The translations under genes and the position numbers were made by a program. The notes below the pieces were generated by a model. It saw only the letters and a program-made list of their open reading frames with translations, was not told the DNA's origin and did no database searches. Source: JAKAXS01 sp041940525 (GTDB lineage Bacteria; Pseudomonadota; Alphaproteobacteria; Rhizobiales; Hyphomicrobiaceae). From it: 64,000 nt of DNA. The stretch is from contig JBGTSB010000008.1 of NCBI GenBank assembly GCA_041940525.1, positions 1-64,000 of the forward strand. Reading direction: 5' to 3'. The stretch's first letter is position 1; every line of letters begins with the position of its first letter. Positions 44,913 through 54,397 of the stretch are shown piece by piece.

Positions 44913-45587
44913 ATGCAAACACTTTCGAGACTGATGCTGGTGCCTTTGATGTTGATAATGAGCGCGTCTGCGCCGGCGCTGGCCGGCGACTACGCCGGCA
45001 ATATGATGGCCCGCTTTGGGCTGACCGTCGTTAACCCGGACACCGAGGCTGACGTGTTCGCCGCCGGCGTCTTGCAGCCGACATTAGATGCCGATGTCAG
45101 CACCGAAGTCATCCCCAGCTTGACGCTGACCTACTTCCTGAACCGCAATCTGGCCGTTGAATTGTTCTGCTGCTTTGCCAAGCACGAGGTCGACGGCAAA
45201 GGCGGGCTCGCCGGCCTCGACCTCGGCGACACATGGATCTTCCCACCTGCACTGACGCTTCAGTATCACTTCGACTCGATCCACGGCATGAAGCCTTACG
45301 TCGGTGCCGGTCTTCAGTACATCAAGTTCTTTGACGAAGGCCGGGCCAGCGGACTTGGCGGCGTGAAGCTGGATATCGATGATGCCGTTGGCTTCACGCT
45401 ACAGGCTGGCGTCGACATTCCGGTTGGCAACGGCTGGTATCTGAATGGCGACGTCAAAAAGACTTGGCTTGAAACTGACGCCAAATGGGTTGGTACCAAC
45501 GTGACCTCCGACGTGGAGCTCGATCCGTGGATCTTCACGGTCGGCGTTGGTTATCGCTTCAACCTGTCGGACCTTTTGGTCCGCTGA
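44913..45587 (+). CDS. OmpW-family outer-membrane porin
   Basis: 224 residues. Signal peptide (LMLVPLMLIMSASAPALAGD), then an eight-strand barrel with LTLTYFLNRNLAVELF, PYVGAGLQYIKFF and the C-terminal WIFTVGVGYRFNL. GGGGGAGAG precedes ATG 44913. OmpW is oxygen-regulated in other bacteria, which agrees with the FNR-like sites upstream. It follows those sites directly. Confidence 0.92.
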   Translation: MQTLSRLMLVPLMLIMSASAPALAGDYAGNMMARFGLTVVNPDTEADVFAAGVLQPTLDADVSTEVIPSLTLTYFLNRNLAVELFCCFAKHEVDGKGGLAGLDLGDTWIFPPALTLQYHFDSIHGMKPYVGAGLQYIKFFDEGRASGLGGVKLDIDDAVGFTLQAGVDIPVGNGWYLNGDVKKTWLETDAKWVGTNVTSDVELDPWIFTVGVGYRFNLSDLLVR

Positions 45588-45721
45588 CCCGGCCAGGTTC
45601 GCCCCGCTTTCCAGATCGGGGCGAACCTCCGCAACGCACATGTTTTGACGCTGCCATCGTTTTCTCGTGACTTGATCGATTTTTTCTTCCGGCACGCCGC
45701 TACCTGCGCCATGATTGGCTT

Positions 45722-46549
45722 ATGAGCGAAACAGAAATGACAAGCGCACCGCCAGGTCCCCGGCGGCAAATGAACTTGCCGGAGCTTCGCCGCATCGACG
45801 TTAGCGCCGGGCCAGAATGTTTGCTGCTCGGTCTCAAGGACTTTAGCGAGGCACCGAAGTACGGGCTGTTCTTCGGAGGTGTCTTCGCTCTTGGCGGATG
45901 GCTGATTATTTGGCTTCTGTTCGCCGTCTCGATGCCTTACTTCGCATATCCGGCCGCCATGGGTTTTGCGCTCATCGCTCCGTTCGTGGCGGTCGGCACG
46001 TATGAAGTGAGCCGCCGCCTTGAGAGTGGTGAGCCTCTTACATGGAAAGCCGTGCTCGGCACCGTTTGGGAGCAAAAGGGCCGGAACCTTTGCTGGATGG
46101 CGCTGATCACCGGATTTGCATTTTTCATGTGGGTGGACTGGGCCGCTATCGTTTTCCTTCTATTCTTCGGGTTCAACGAGTTGCAGCTCGACGCCTTTAT
46201 CGAGGCGGTAACCACGACCCGCAATGGGCTTTACTTTATTCTGCTCGGAAATCTGGCGGGCGCCATTATGGCCACCATCGTGTTCTCGGTCACCGTGATC
46301 TCATTGCCGCTGCTCATGGACCGCGAAATCGACTTCGCGACAGCGATGACGGCTAGTGTTCAGGCCGTGACCTTGAACCCGCTGCCCATGGCCGTCTGGG
46401 CGGCGATCATAGGCATTGGTCTATTTGCGTCGATCATAACAGCCTTCCTGGCGCTACCTCTCGTCCTGCCGGTGCTGGGCCACGGAACGTGGCATATGTA
46501 TCGAAAAGTCGTCGCCTCGGTCTCCCAACCCGCCGCAGAACGGCTATAA
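45722..46549 (+). CDS. DUF2189 integral membrane protein
   Basis: 275 residues with about six membrane segments (from FFGGVFALGGWLIIWLLFAV to IGLFASIITAFLALPLVLPV). The core RNLCWMALITGFAFF and GHGTWHMYRKVV fit DUF2189, a family of unknown function common in alphaproteobacteria and often near respiratory genes. It stands alone between the OmpW gene and the epimerase. Confidence 0.85.
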   Translation: MSETEMTSAPPGPRRQMNLPELRRIDVSAGPECLLLGLKDFSEAPKYGLFFGGVFALGGWLIIWLLFAVSMPYFAYPAAMGFALIAPFVAVGTYEVSRRLESGEPLTWKAVLGTVWEQKGRNLCWMALITGFAFFMWVDWAAIVFLLFFGFNELQLDAFIEAVTTTRNGLYFILLGNLAGAIMATIVFSVTVISLPLLMDREIDFATAMTASVQAVTLNPLPMAVWAAIIGIGLFASIITAFLALPLVLPVLGHGTWHMYRKVVASVSQPAAERL

Positions 46550-46608
46550 GAGTGGCGCGCCGGGCCTAGCCCGCGAGTCCGAAGCCAGCTCCGATCGCAT
46601 CCAACTCC

Positions 46609-47616
46609 ATGAAAAAACGCGCTTTTATTACTGGGACAGCCGGTTTCATCGGCTTTCATCTCGCAGAAATCCTGCTTCAGGAGGGGTGGGATGTCGCCGG
46701 ATACGACGGATTGACCGACTATTATGACGTTCGGCTCAAGGAGCGGCGTCACGAGATCCTGGACCAGCATGCGAAGTTTTCCAAAACCATCGCGATGCTG
46801 GAGGACTCAGAGCAGCTAAACAAGGCCGTCGCCCAGTTCGTGCCGGATGTGATTATACATTTGGCCGCTCAGGCTGGCGTGCGCTACAGCCTGGAAAATC
46901 CGCGCGCTTACATCGACGCCAACGTCGTTGGCACACTCAACGTTATGGAAGCGGCGCGTTCCGCCAGAGTGCTCCATCTGTTGATGGCCTCGACCAGCTC
47001 CGTCTACGGCGCCAACACTGAAATGCCATTTGGCGAAAACCAAAAAACTGAAACGCCATTGACGATCTACGCGGCCACAAAGAAAGCCAATGAGGCGATG
47101 GGACACGCCTGGGCACACATCTATCAGATACCGACGACAATGTTCCGCTTCTTCACGGTCTACGGCCCCTGGGGGCGTCCAGACATGGCTCTTTTCAAAT
47201 TCACGCGCGGAATTTTAGAAGGGACGCCTATCGATGTGTACAATCACGGAGACATGTGGCGCGACTTTACTTACGTCGAAGACCTCGCACGCGGCATTCG
47301 CGGTCTTATCGATGCTGTTCCCAGCTCGGCCGGGCCTTTGTCTCCTCACGACAGCGTGAGCCCTGCCGCGCCATATCGAGTGGTCAATATCGGCAACTCT
47401 GAAAAGGTTCGTCTGCTCGATTTCATCGAGGCGATTGAGGATGTGCTAGGCAAAAAAGCAATCCGCAACCTGATGCCAATGCAGACCGGTGACGTGCCCG
47501 CCACATGGGCTGACGCGACCTTGTTGCAGGATTTAACGGGATACCGGCCACAGACCCCGGTACGTGACGGTGTGGAGCGCTTCGTGAAGTGGTATCGCGA
47601 ATATTACAAGGTCTAG
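46609..47616 (+). CDS. UDP-sugar 4-epimerase (UDP-glucuronate type)
   Basis: 335 residues, extended SDR. NAD motif TGTAGFIG (9-16), YYDVRLKERR near 40, SSVYG (130-134), catalytic Tyr154-x3-Lys158, and FRFFTVYGPWGRPDMALFKF, which favours UDP-glucuronate 4-epimerase (CapI-type) for surface polysaccharide. A short hypothetical gene follows 15 bp downstream. Confidence 0.9.
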   Translation: MKKRAFITGTAGFIGFHLAEILLQEGWDVAGYDGLTDYYDVRLKERRHEILDQHAKFSKTIAMLEDSEQLNKAVAQFVPDVIIHLAAQAGVRYSLENPRAYIDANVVGTLNVMEAARSARVLHLLMASTSSVYGANTEMPFGENQKTETPLTIYAATKKANEAMGHAWAHIYQIPTTMFRFFTVYGPWGRPDMALFKFTRGILEGTPIDVYNHGDMWRDFTYVEDLARGIRGLIDAVPSSAGPLSPHDSVSPAAPYRVVNIGNSEKVRLLDFIEAIEDVLGKKAIRNLMPMQTGDVPATWADATLLQDLTGYRPQTPVRDGVERFVKWYREYYKV

Positions 47617-47631
47617 TCCGGAGGACGTTCC

Positions 47632-48000
47632 ATGGCCGGCACAGCCATCACCCGCACTCAATTTTCAAGCGTTCTATCTGATATCGCGGGCGAGAATGCC
47701 GACGCTGAAGATTTGACGAAGCGCCTGCGTGCCGCCATCCAGGCGTTCGGATCGGAAACGCCAGACAACGTTCGTTGCAGCAAGCAGCTTGAAGTTGGCC
47801 CGGCGGGCCGAGAGTTCGGGCTTAAGCTCCGTAAGCAGCCCTTATTGCTCAGCGATGTCGCGTATGCTCTTGAAGACGCCCCCATGCCCGCCAGCATTCA
47901 AGACGCCATCCCGGCACTGACGGACCAAGACTGGGACGCATTCACCCGTCTTACAACGCTGATCTATACGCTTCTAAGCAAAGATGCGGTGCGCGGGTAG
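47632..48000 (+). CDS. Hypothetical protein
   Basis: A 122-residue soluble helical protein (ITRTQFSSVLSDIAGENADA, then LTKRLRAAIQAFGSE). GGAGG lies 7 nt before ATG 47632, and the spacing suggests cotranscription with the epimerase gene. No motif known. Confidence 0.65.
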   Translation: MAGTAITRTQFSSVLSDIAGENADAEDLTKRLRAAIQAFGSETPDNVRCSKQLEVGPAGREFGLKLRKQPLLLSDVAYALEDAPMPASIQDAIPALTDQDWDAFTRLTTLIYTLLSKDAVRG

Positions 48001-48096
48001 AAGGTCACGGTCTTGCCCTTATGGAGGACTCGACGCGCAGCCCCAACTCTGCAAACTCGTTCCAACAAAAAGCAGTTTGGATAAAGGGAGATTGAC

Positions 48097-49104
48097 GTGC
48101 CAAAAGCCATGATCGTGGATACTGGTGGAGGGTTCGACAAAGTCAAAGCCGGAGAGAGACCAGCGCCAACGCCGGGGCCTGGACAGATCACGGTTCGCCT
48201 GCGCGCGTGTTCGTTAAACTACCATGACTACGCCGTCGTCAGTGGCATGTGGGGACCTGCGGAACCGCGAATTCCCATGGCCGATGGTGCTGGCGACGTT
48301 ATCGCAATTGGCTCCGGCGTCGCGGACTTTTCTGTCGGCGATCGCGTGGTCAGTACGTTTTTCCCAGACTGGCTTGACGGAACGCCTCTGGTTGAAGGCT
48401 TCGCCACGGTGCCCGGCGACGGCATAGATGGCTATGCGCGTGAAGAGGTGACCGCAGCGGCCACAAGCTTCACGCGCGCACCCAAAGGCTGGTCTCACGC
48501 CGAAGCAGCGACGCTGACCACGGCCGGCCTCACCGCTTGGCGGGCGTTGTTTGAAGACGACCGATTGAAGCCTGGCGACACGGTCTTGGTTCAAGGCTCC
48601 GGCGGTGTTTCAGTTTTTGCATTGCAGTTTGCCAAGATGGCGGGCGCGAGAGTGATCGCCACGTCGTCGAGCGACGCAAAGATCGACCGCCTTCGTGCAT
48701 TGGGAGCCGATGAGGTCATCAACTACAAGGCGGATACCAATTGGGGCGAAACTGCCCGCGCCATGACGGGCGGCCGGGGCGTCGATCACGTCGTCGACGT
48801 TGGCGGCCCGAACACGCTTCAACACGCACTCAATGCCGCGCGCGTGGCGGGGCACATTTCCGTCATCGGGATTCTCAGCGGCCTCGAAGCTCCGTTGCAG
48901 CTTGTCCCAGCGTTGATCAAGCAGGTCCGCATGCAAGGCGTTCTTGTCGGCAGCCGCGCCCAGCAAATGGGTATGGTTCGTGCCATCGATCAAACGGCTA
49001 TCAAGCCAGTGATCGACAAGTCGTTCCCACTCGAAGAGATTGTCGCCGCATTTCAGTATCAGGAAACCAACGCGCACGTCGGCAAGATCTGCCTCGAGTT
49101 TTGA
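48097..49104 (+). CDS. MDR-family NAD(P)-dependent alcohol dehydrogenase/quinone reductase
   Basis: 335 residues of the medium-chain dehydrogenase fold. SLNYHDYAVVSGMWGP lacks the usual zinc-ligand cysteine. The nucleotide-binding VQGSGGVSVFALQFAKMAGA and HVVDVGGPNTLQHAL follow, with the C-terminal NAHVGKICLEF. Absence of clear zinc ligands favours a quinone-reductase-like, zinc-free enzyme. Substrate unknown. Confidence 0.88.
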   Translation: MPKAMIVDTGGGFDKVKAGERPAPTPGPGQITVRLRACSLNYHDYAVVSGMWGPAEPRIPMADGAGDVIAIGSGVADFSVGDRVVSTFFPDWLDGTPLVEGFATVPGDGIDGYAREEVTAAATSFTRAPKGWSHAEAATLTTAGLTAWRALFEDDRLKPGDTVLVQGSGGVSVFALQFAKMAGARVIATSSSDAKIDRLRALGADEVINYKADTNWGETARAMTGGRGVDHVVDVGGPNTLQHALNAARVAGHISVIGILSGLEAPLQLVPALIKQVRMQGVLVGSRAQQMGMVRAIDQTAIKPVIDKSFPLEEIVAAFQYQETNAHVGKICLEF

Positions 49105-49149
49105 TAGTGCATCACTAGGCAAGGTCATCTGCGCAGGCGCACCGAAATA

Positions 49150-49181
49150 CTCGGGGTCAGAAATTAGCTCTGGTCCCCGAG
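49150..49181. terminator. Hairpin after the MDR gene
   Basis: CTCGGGG (49150-49156) pairs with CCCCGAG (49175-49181) around a 18-nt loop that can extend the stem slightly. There is no T-run, so termination is uncertain. Confidence 0.35.
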
Positions 49182-49290
49182 ACAGTCTGCAGTGCAACGT
49201 GCCAGAAAGCGAACTTCTGTTCCGTCGGTGACAGGTCGAGTGTTACCTGGGTGATACATGCAGGGTCTGCCGGATTTATGGAGACCTGTC

Positions 49291-52200
49291 ATGTTTCACC
49301 GTTCATTTGACCTAAAGATTTTGTTCTCCGTTTCGCTCATCGCGCTGTCGGCTTCGTGTCCTGTTGCAGCCGAAGAGCCTGTTCTTGGCAAAGGAGACGC
49401 CGTTGTTACGGGCTTTTCCGGAGCCGCTAGCATGGCGTCTGAAGAGCGGACAGATGAGACTTTCCTCGACAAGGATGGCTCCGTTCTTCGCATCTTGTCC
49501 TTGGATGCCGACGCGCCTCCGAACGCGCAAGTGTTGGAAACGCTGGCCAAGCACGAGCTTACAGCACGTGATGTCGGGCAAGTGTTCGCCATTACGCTCG
49601 ATGATGGGTTGCAGCCGGTTGTTGATGGCGTGACGCCGAACATCTATCTCGGCGCGACATCGGCCTATGGGCTGCATATCGTTATTCCCGACGCTGATGA
49701 CGATGGCCGGCCGGAGCGCGTAAAGCGCGGCCGGGCCAATGCCGAATGGATGGCTGGACAGTTTGGGCCAGATGGCGGCCCGGGCAGCATTTGGAAAGTC
49801 GACGGGACGACGGGCGAAACCTCGATATTCGCGACGTTGCCGGACAACAGCGGGCCGGGTGTCGGCGATATCGTTTACGACACCTCCTCGCTGCACTTTT
49901 ACGCATCCGACCTGGATACCGGGCTAATTCATCGCATCAATTCGGCCGGAGCAATCGTCGACAGCTTTGATCACGGTGTCAAAGGGCGCAGTGCCGAAGG
50001 GCTTGAGCCCGAAGAAGACGACGGCGTGCGGATGGATATACACGATGACGGCTTTGACAGCCAAAATCCGCAGACGTGGGGCTTTACGCAAGCCGAACGC
50101 CGCATTCACGGCTTAGGCCTTTACGGTGGCCGGCTGTTCTACGCCGTGGCTGAAGGGCCAACCGTATGGTCGGTCGCGGTCAATCTCGACGGCAGCTTCG
50201 GTGACGACCCTCGGCCCGAGTTTGAAGTATCCGGCACACCAGGCAATCACCCGATCGCTGATATCGCGTTTGACGCGCAAGGCATGATGTACGTGGCCCA
50301 ACGCAGCCTGAGTCCCGGCAGTCAAGATTATACGCGATTGACCGAGGAAAAGCGTTCCGTCGTGTTCCGCTACAAGCGGGAGCTTCCGGAAGATCCCGAA
50401 ACGCCAGGCAGCTGGATCCCCGTTCCGGACGAGGTTGCCGTGGGCTTTGTGCCCGACAATCGAAATACTGCAGGTGGCTTGGCTCTAGGCTACGGCTATA
50501 GCGAAGATGGACAGTTGAACCGGGGTGCCTGCGGAGGGACTTTGTGGGCGACGGGTAACCGCTTGCGAGCCAGTGAGGAGCACGCCGATGAGCTCGCTGA
50601 GGGTGGCCCTTCGGAGATCTTCGGCCTGCAGGGCGCAGATCCCGCACTTGTGCGGCCTGACAATGCGCCGCCGTTCTCATCGTATTTTGTCAACTACGCT
50701 AGTAAGACAGCGAAGCCCGATCAGATCGGGCACGTTGGCGATGTCGAGATTTGGCAGACGTGCTCGGATGACTATGGCTCCATGCCATATCTGCCGCCAG
50801 ATTTTATCCCGCCGAGCTACTATCCGGACGGCTACACGCCTCCGGGTTTCGTTGCGGATTGGGATTACAATCTTCGCATCGACAAAGCTGCCGTGCCGCT
50901 GGCATGCGCGCCAGGTGGGCTTGGCTTCTTGTGCACGTTCACAGTGCGCGTGACGAACACTGGACCGGATCCCTACTTCGGCGCCGTTACCGTCAACGAG
51001 AAATTGCCCTTCGCTCCGGCGGCCGCGACGATGACGTTCAACAACGCGCCACCCTGGAACTGCGTGGCCCTGGGAGCGCATGAGTTTGATTGTACGTTTG
51101 ATCCGGCCATGCTGTGGCCAGGCACTTCTATCGATCTGAAGGTCACGGTCGACACGCCTGCTCCGGCGCCAGTCTGCTCGATCGACAATACCGCGCGGTT
51201 GAAATGGCTTTGGGGCGGCGGCGACAGCAATCCCGGTGATGACTTCGCTTGGGCTACGGCGTCCATGCCTGCTGGCCATTGCCCGCCTGTTGCTGGTGAA
51301 AAGACCAACCTCAAACTTACTAAAGTCGCATGGAAGCCGATCTGCACCGACAAACTCGGTCTTTTCGAATGCGACTATGCCGTGCAGGTACGCAATGCCG
51401 GCGGCGCGGTCTACAATGGTGACATTACGATCGATGAAGACATTCCGGCTGGCGGCACGCCAACCTTCTTCATCGGTGGTACGGGGTCTTGCACCGCCGC
51501 TGCACCGTTCAGCTGCACGTTCAACAACGATGTCCTCAATCCGGGTGACACGCGTTCGTTCGGCGTGCGGGTGAAGATTCCGAAGAACCTCGCCGACGAC
51601 TTGGCGTGCACCGCCACGAACAAGGCGAAGATCGTTGCCTTCCCTGGAGGGCACGACCTCAACACCGACCCGACTGACGACGAGGCTGAAGCCAGTGCGA
51701 CGCTGCCAGGAACCTTGGAGCAATGCCCTGGGCTCGAACTCAGCAATTTGAAGATCAAAAAGACCGATACGACCGGTGGCCCCTGCCCACTCGATGGCAA
51801 CCATTGGAAATGCGAGTTCAACATTCGCGTCAGCAACTTTGGCAAGCCTTATCAGAACGAACTCGTCATTGGAGATGTTCTGCCAGCCAACCTTCCCGCG
51901 GGCACGACAGTTTCGTTCGCGCCACCGGGCAACTGGCAGTGCCAGCACCAGATCGCGATGTTCCACACGTGCTCCAGCCCGAACCCAAATCTTGGCATGG
52001 GTGGCAAGGTCGACATTCCTGTCACGGTCCGCGTGCCGGTGAAGGATGACATTGGCTGCACGCTGCACAACAAAGCGGTCGTTCTAAAGGCTCCGGCTGA
52101 AACGGCGCAGAACACCTTCGCCGGGGATGACGCGAGCAGCGCTGTTGCGCAATTCTCTCCAGTGTTCCCGCCGAATGGCGAGGCGTTCTGCCTGGCCGCC

Positions 52201-53565
52201 AACACCAACCAGGACGATGATGACCTCAAGCCTGGCGGTGGCGACGGCGCGAACTTGTCGATCACCAAGACGGCCGGCAAGAGCGAGGAAACCGGAGCTG
52301 GCCAAAACACGCCTTTCACCATCACGGTGACCAACGAAGGTCCTGGCACCTTCACCGGCCCGATCGTGGTGCGTGAAACACTGCCTGTAGAGCCATCCAA
52401 CGGCAGTTGGTCAGCACCTTGGGTTTGCGAGGGCCAGTCCGCGGCCGGTCATCCCGAGCAAGGCCTGTGCACGCATCCCGCCACGACGCTGGCGTCGGGC
52501 GAGAGCGTTACGCTGACGATGGAGATGGAGCTTCCCAACAGCTACATCGCGCCATCGGGATCAGATGTCCGCTGCGGTTACACCAACGTGGCTGAGATCG
52601 TGAAACCGTCCGGCGGTGATCCGCTAAACACGGATGCGTCAGATGACACCGCCAAGGCGGAGGTTCAGTTCGCGCCGTTCAAAAAGCACGGCAAAACCTT
52701 CTGCGGCATCGACGATCTCGTCACACCGCCGCCGGCATCATGTCCGCAGGGCTGGTCGCGCACGCCGGTTCCCGGCAAATGCTGCCCGCCGAACTCATTC
52801 TGGAATGGCAAGCGTTGTTCGAAAGACGACGGGCCAGACCGGTGTGAGCCGAAGTCTTGCCGCAAAGGCCAGGCTTGGGATCAGGACAGCTGCTCGTGCG
52901 TCAAGCGGGAGTGCAAGAAGGGCATGACGGGCATCTACCCGAATTGCCGCAAGGTCATCGTCGAACCGCCGCGCGAATGCCCGCGTGGCACGACGGGAAC
53001 CTATCCGCGCTGCCGTGAAATTCCGAAAACGTGCCCGCGCGGGTACAAAGGTTCACCGCCGAACTGCACAAAAGTGGAGCCACCGAAATGTCCGCGTGGA
53101 TATCGTGGCACGCCACCGAAGTGCAAGAAGGTGGAACCGCCGAAGTGCCCGCGTGGATACCGTGGCACGCCACCGAACTGCAAGAAGGTGGAGCCTCCGA
53201 AGTGCCCGCGTGGATACCGAGGTACGCCGCCGAAGTGCAAGAAGGTGGAGCCTCCGAAGTGCCCGCGTGGATACCGAGGTACCCCGCCGAACTGCAAGAA
53301 GGTGGAACCGCCGAAGTGCCCGCGTGGATACCGAGGCAAACCGCCGAAGTGCAAGAAGATCGTCCAGCCGCCGCGCCGGTGTCCGCGTGGCATGACGGGA
53401 CGGCCACCAAACTGCAAGCCAATCGTCCGGCGGTGCCCGGATGGCTTCACCGGCCGCCCGCCCCGCTGCCGCCGTATCAAGTCGGAGCGCAACAAGAAGC
53501 GTTTCGAGCAAGGGCAGATCAACCGCCTTGGTGCAAGCAAGCGCCGACTGAGGCGCCGCCGGTAA
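49291..53565 (+). CDS. Large secreted DUF11-repeat protein with Cys/Pro-rich basic tail
   Basis: 1424 residues. Signal peptide (LKILFSVSLIALSASCPVAA). Residues about 60-515 look like a beta-propeller (repeated DIVYDTSSLHFYASDLDTG-type segments). Four DUF11-type beta-sandwich repeats start near residues 525, 671, 817 and 987, each opening like LRIDKAAV or LSITKTAG and carrying FxVxVxNxGP-type cores. From about 1150 a cysteine-rich region leads into ten C-x2-G-x2-G-x2-P-x-C units (about 1210-1390) and a strongly basic end. DUF11 proteins are usually cell-surface or secreted adhesin-like; the role here is unknown. Confidence 0.88.
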   Translation: MFHRSFDLKILFSVSLIALSASCPVAAEEPVLGKGDAVVTGFSGAASMASEERTDETFLDKDGSVLRILSLDADAPPNAQVLETLAKHELTARDVGQVFAITLDDGLQPVVDGVTPNIYLGATSAYGLHIVIPDADDDGRPERVKRGRANAEWMAGQFGPDGGPGSIWKVDGTTGETSIFATLPDNSGPGVGDIVYDTSSLHFYASDLDTGLIHRINSAGAIVDSFDHGVKGRSAEGLEPEEDDGVRMDIHDDGFDSQNPQTWGFTQAERRIHGLGLYGGRLFYAVAEGPTVWSVAVNLDGSFGDDPRPEFEVSGTPGNHPIADIAFDAQGMMYVAQRSLSPGSQDYTRLTEEKRSVVFRYKRELPEDPETPGSWIPVPDEVAVGFVPDNRNTAGGLALGYGYSEDGQLNRGACGGTLWATGNRLRASEEHADELAEGGPSEIFGLQGADPALVRPDNAPPFSSYFVNYASKTAKPDQIGHVGDVEIWQTCSDDYGSMPYLPPDFIPPSYYPDGYTPPGFVADWDYNLRIDKAAVPLACAPGGLGFLCTFTVRVTNTGPDPYFGAVTVNEKLPFAPAAATMTFNNAPPWNCVALGAHEFDCTFDPAMLWPGTSIDLKVTVDTPAPAPVCSIDNTARLKWLWGGGDSNPGDDFAWATASMPAGHCPPVAGEKTNLKLTKVAWKPICTDKLGLFECDYAVQVRNAGGAVYNGDITIDEDIPAGGTPTFFIGGTGSCTAAAPFSCTFNNDVLNPGDTRSFGVRVKIPKNLADDLACTATNKAKIVAFPGGHDLNTDPTDDEAEASATLPGTLEQCPGLELSNLKIKKTDTTGGPCPLDGNHWKCEFNIRVSNFGKPYQNELVIGDVLPANLPAGTTVSFAPPGNWQCQHQIAMFHTCSSPNPNLGMGGKVDIPVTVRVPVKDDIGCTLHNKAVVLKAPAETAQNTFAGDDASSAVAQFSPVFPPNGEAFCLAANTNQDDDDLKPGGGDGANLSITKTAGKSEETGAGQNTPFTITVTNEGPGTFTGPIVVRETLPVEPSNGSWSAPWVCEGQSAAGHPEQGLCTHPATTLASGESVTLTMEMELPNSYIAPSGSDVRCGYTNVAEIVKPSGGDPLNTDASDDTAKAEVQFAPFKKHGKTFCGIDDLVTPPPASCPQGWSRTPVPGKCCPPNSFWNGKRCSKDDGPDRCEPKSCRKGQAWDQDSCSCVKRECKKGMTGIYPNCRKVIVEPPRECPRGTTGTYPRCREIPKTCPRGYKGSPPNCTKVEPPKCPRGYRGTPPKCKKVEPPKCPRGYRGTPPNCKKVEPPKCPRGYRGTPPKCKKVEPPKCPRGYRGTPPNCKKVEPPKCPRGYRGKPPKCKKIVQPPRRCPRGMTGRPPNCKPIVRRCPDGFTGRPPRCRRIKSERNKKRFEQGQINRLGASKRRLRRRR
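53032..53481 (+). repeat. 57-bp coding tandem repeats in the DUF11 protein
   Basis: Units start at 53032, 53089, 53146, 53203, 53260 and 53317 at exact 57-bp spacing, followed by two diverged units at 53380 and 53434. Each encodes CPRGYRG-TPP-(N/K)-C plus KKVEPPK. Two more degenerate units precede 53032. Confidence 0.9.
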
Positions 53566-54008
53566 GATTCGGCTGAAAGGAGATGCCGGCGGGCGTTGGG
53601 TGTTGCACCCGGCGGCCGCCAGCGGCTTTTCGGCGTGCTGTTTTAGAGCTGTTAGGTAATGGCTGAACGACGAGTTCAGAGCCGGGTTCTGTCGATGCAT
53701 GTCCGCTGCCGACGCCGCCATGTATTGCGAAGTCTTGAGCTACATCCGTGATTGACGCCACTAACGAGCGCCTAATCATCGACGAGCCAGAACTGGGGTG
53801 TCGTGGATCATCACCTTCGTGATGATGACGCTGGTGGGGATGAGGGGTTTGGGGCTCCGTCAGCCGCACCCGCGAGCGGAGTTCACTAAGCTCTACGCTC
53901 TCACCAAACGTCATGCCCGCCTTGGGCGGGTATCCACGGCACGTCTCAACCCGGACGCCGCCAGCGGCGGTGCGTCCGACGGCCGCCGCGCTCGCCTGGA
54001 ACCAGGCG
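53566..54008. other. Gene-poor stretch with hairpins
   Basis: No gene supported. It contains a GC-rich hairpin around 53590-53640, a self-complementary GATCATCACCTTCGTGATGAT segment near 53805, and a REP-like palindrome at 53907-53935. Confidence 0.4.
53907..53935. repeat. REP-like palindrome
   Basis: CGTCATGCCCGCCTTGGGCG with the short CCCGCC / GGCGGG stem resembles the scattered REP-type palindromes of alphaproteobacterial intergenic DNA. Only one copy is seen here. Confidence 0.35.
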
Positions 54009-54248
54009 TTACTGATCGCAATTGGCGACGCAGACTTCCTTCGAATCCACCTTGCCGCCGCAGGTCGTGTAGCATTCGTGATAGGAGGCCTGGCAGAAGC
54101 CGCGGCCTTCCTGGGCTTCGGAACGGCAGCCATAGCCGGTGTAGAAGGCCTGCTGCGAGCGCTTGATGGGTTTGCCCTCGCGCTCGCGCCGCTTCTTGTA
54201 TTCGCGGTAGTCGCGCCGGGCTTGCCGTTCCGCGCGCTCAAGGCACAT
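54009..54248 (-). CDS. Cysteine-rich hypothetical protein, probably N-truncated
   Basis: 79 residues with a basic helix (ERAERQARRDYREYKKRRER) and seven cysteines, six of them in the C-terminal half (YGCRSEAQEGRGFCQ, HECYTTCGG, VCVANCDQ), pattern suggestive of a secreted disulfide-rich protein. The frame stays open about 16 codons further upstream with coding-like sequence (PCQAENENED) but then meets stops, and no signal peptide is present. It abuts the HlyD remnant at about 54290, so the N-terminus is probably lost. Confidence 0.5.
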   Translation of the reverse strand: MCLERAERQARRDYREYKKRREREGKPIKRSQQAFYTGYGCRSEAQEGRGFCQASYHECYTTCGGKVDSKEVCVANCDQ

Positions 54249-54286
54249 GTCCTCGTTCTCGTTTTCGGCTTGGCAAGGACGTACTG

Positions 54287-54397
54287 TCGGCTGGAATGCA
54301 GGCTGACGTTTTCATCACGACATCGAACCGGACGCCGTTTGAATATCTGATCAAGCCGCTGACCGATCAGTTCGCCAAGACGTTCCGCGAGCGCTAA
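54287..54397 (+). pseudogene. HlyD-type type I secretion adaptor, C-terminal remnant
   Basis: The frame reads SAGMQADVFITTSNRTPFEY, then LIKPLTDQFAKTFRER and stop. This is the C-terminal end of HlyD/PrsE-type membrane-fusion proteins (GMxAEVxI...RTxxxYLxKPLTDQ). About 37 of some 430 residues remain. No ABC transporter or TolC partner is near. Confidence 0.65.

Noticed and set aside
50677..52068. Long open frame (463 codons) antisense to the DUF11 gene
   Set aside because: It lies wholly inside a well-supported gene, shows only the composition expected of the complementary strand and has no recognisable motif.
53053..53420. Tandem repeats as a CRISPR array
   Set aside because: The repeats are in-frame coding units with no spacers; they belong to the DUF11 protein tail.
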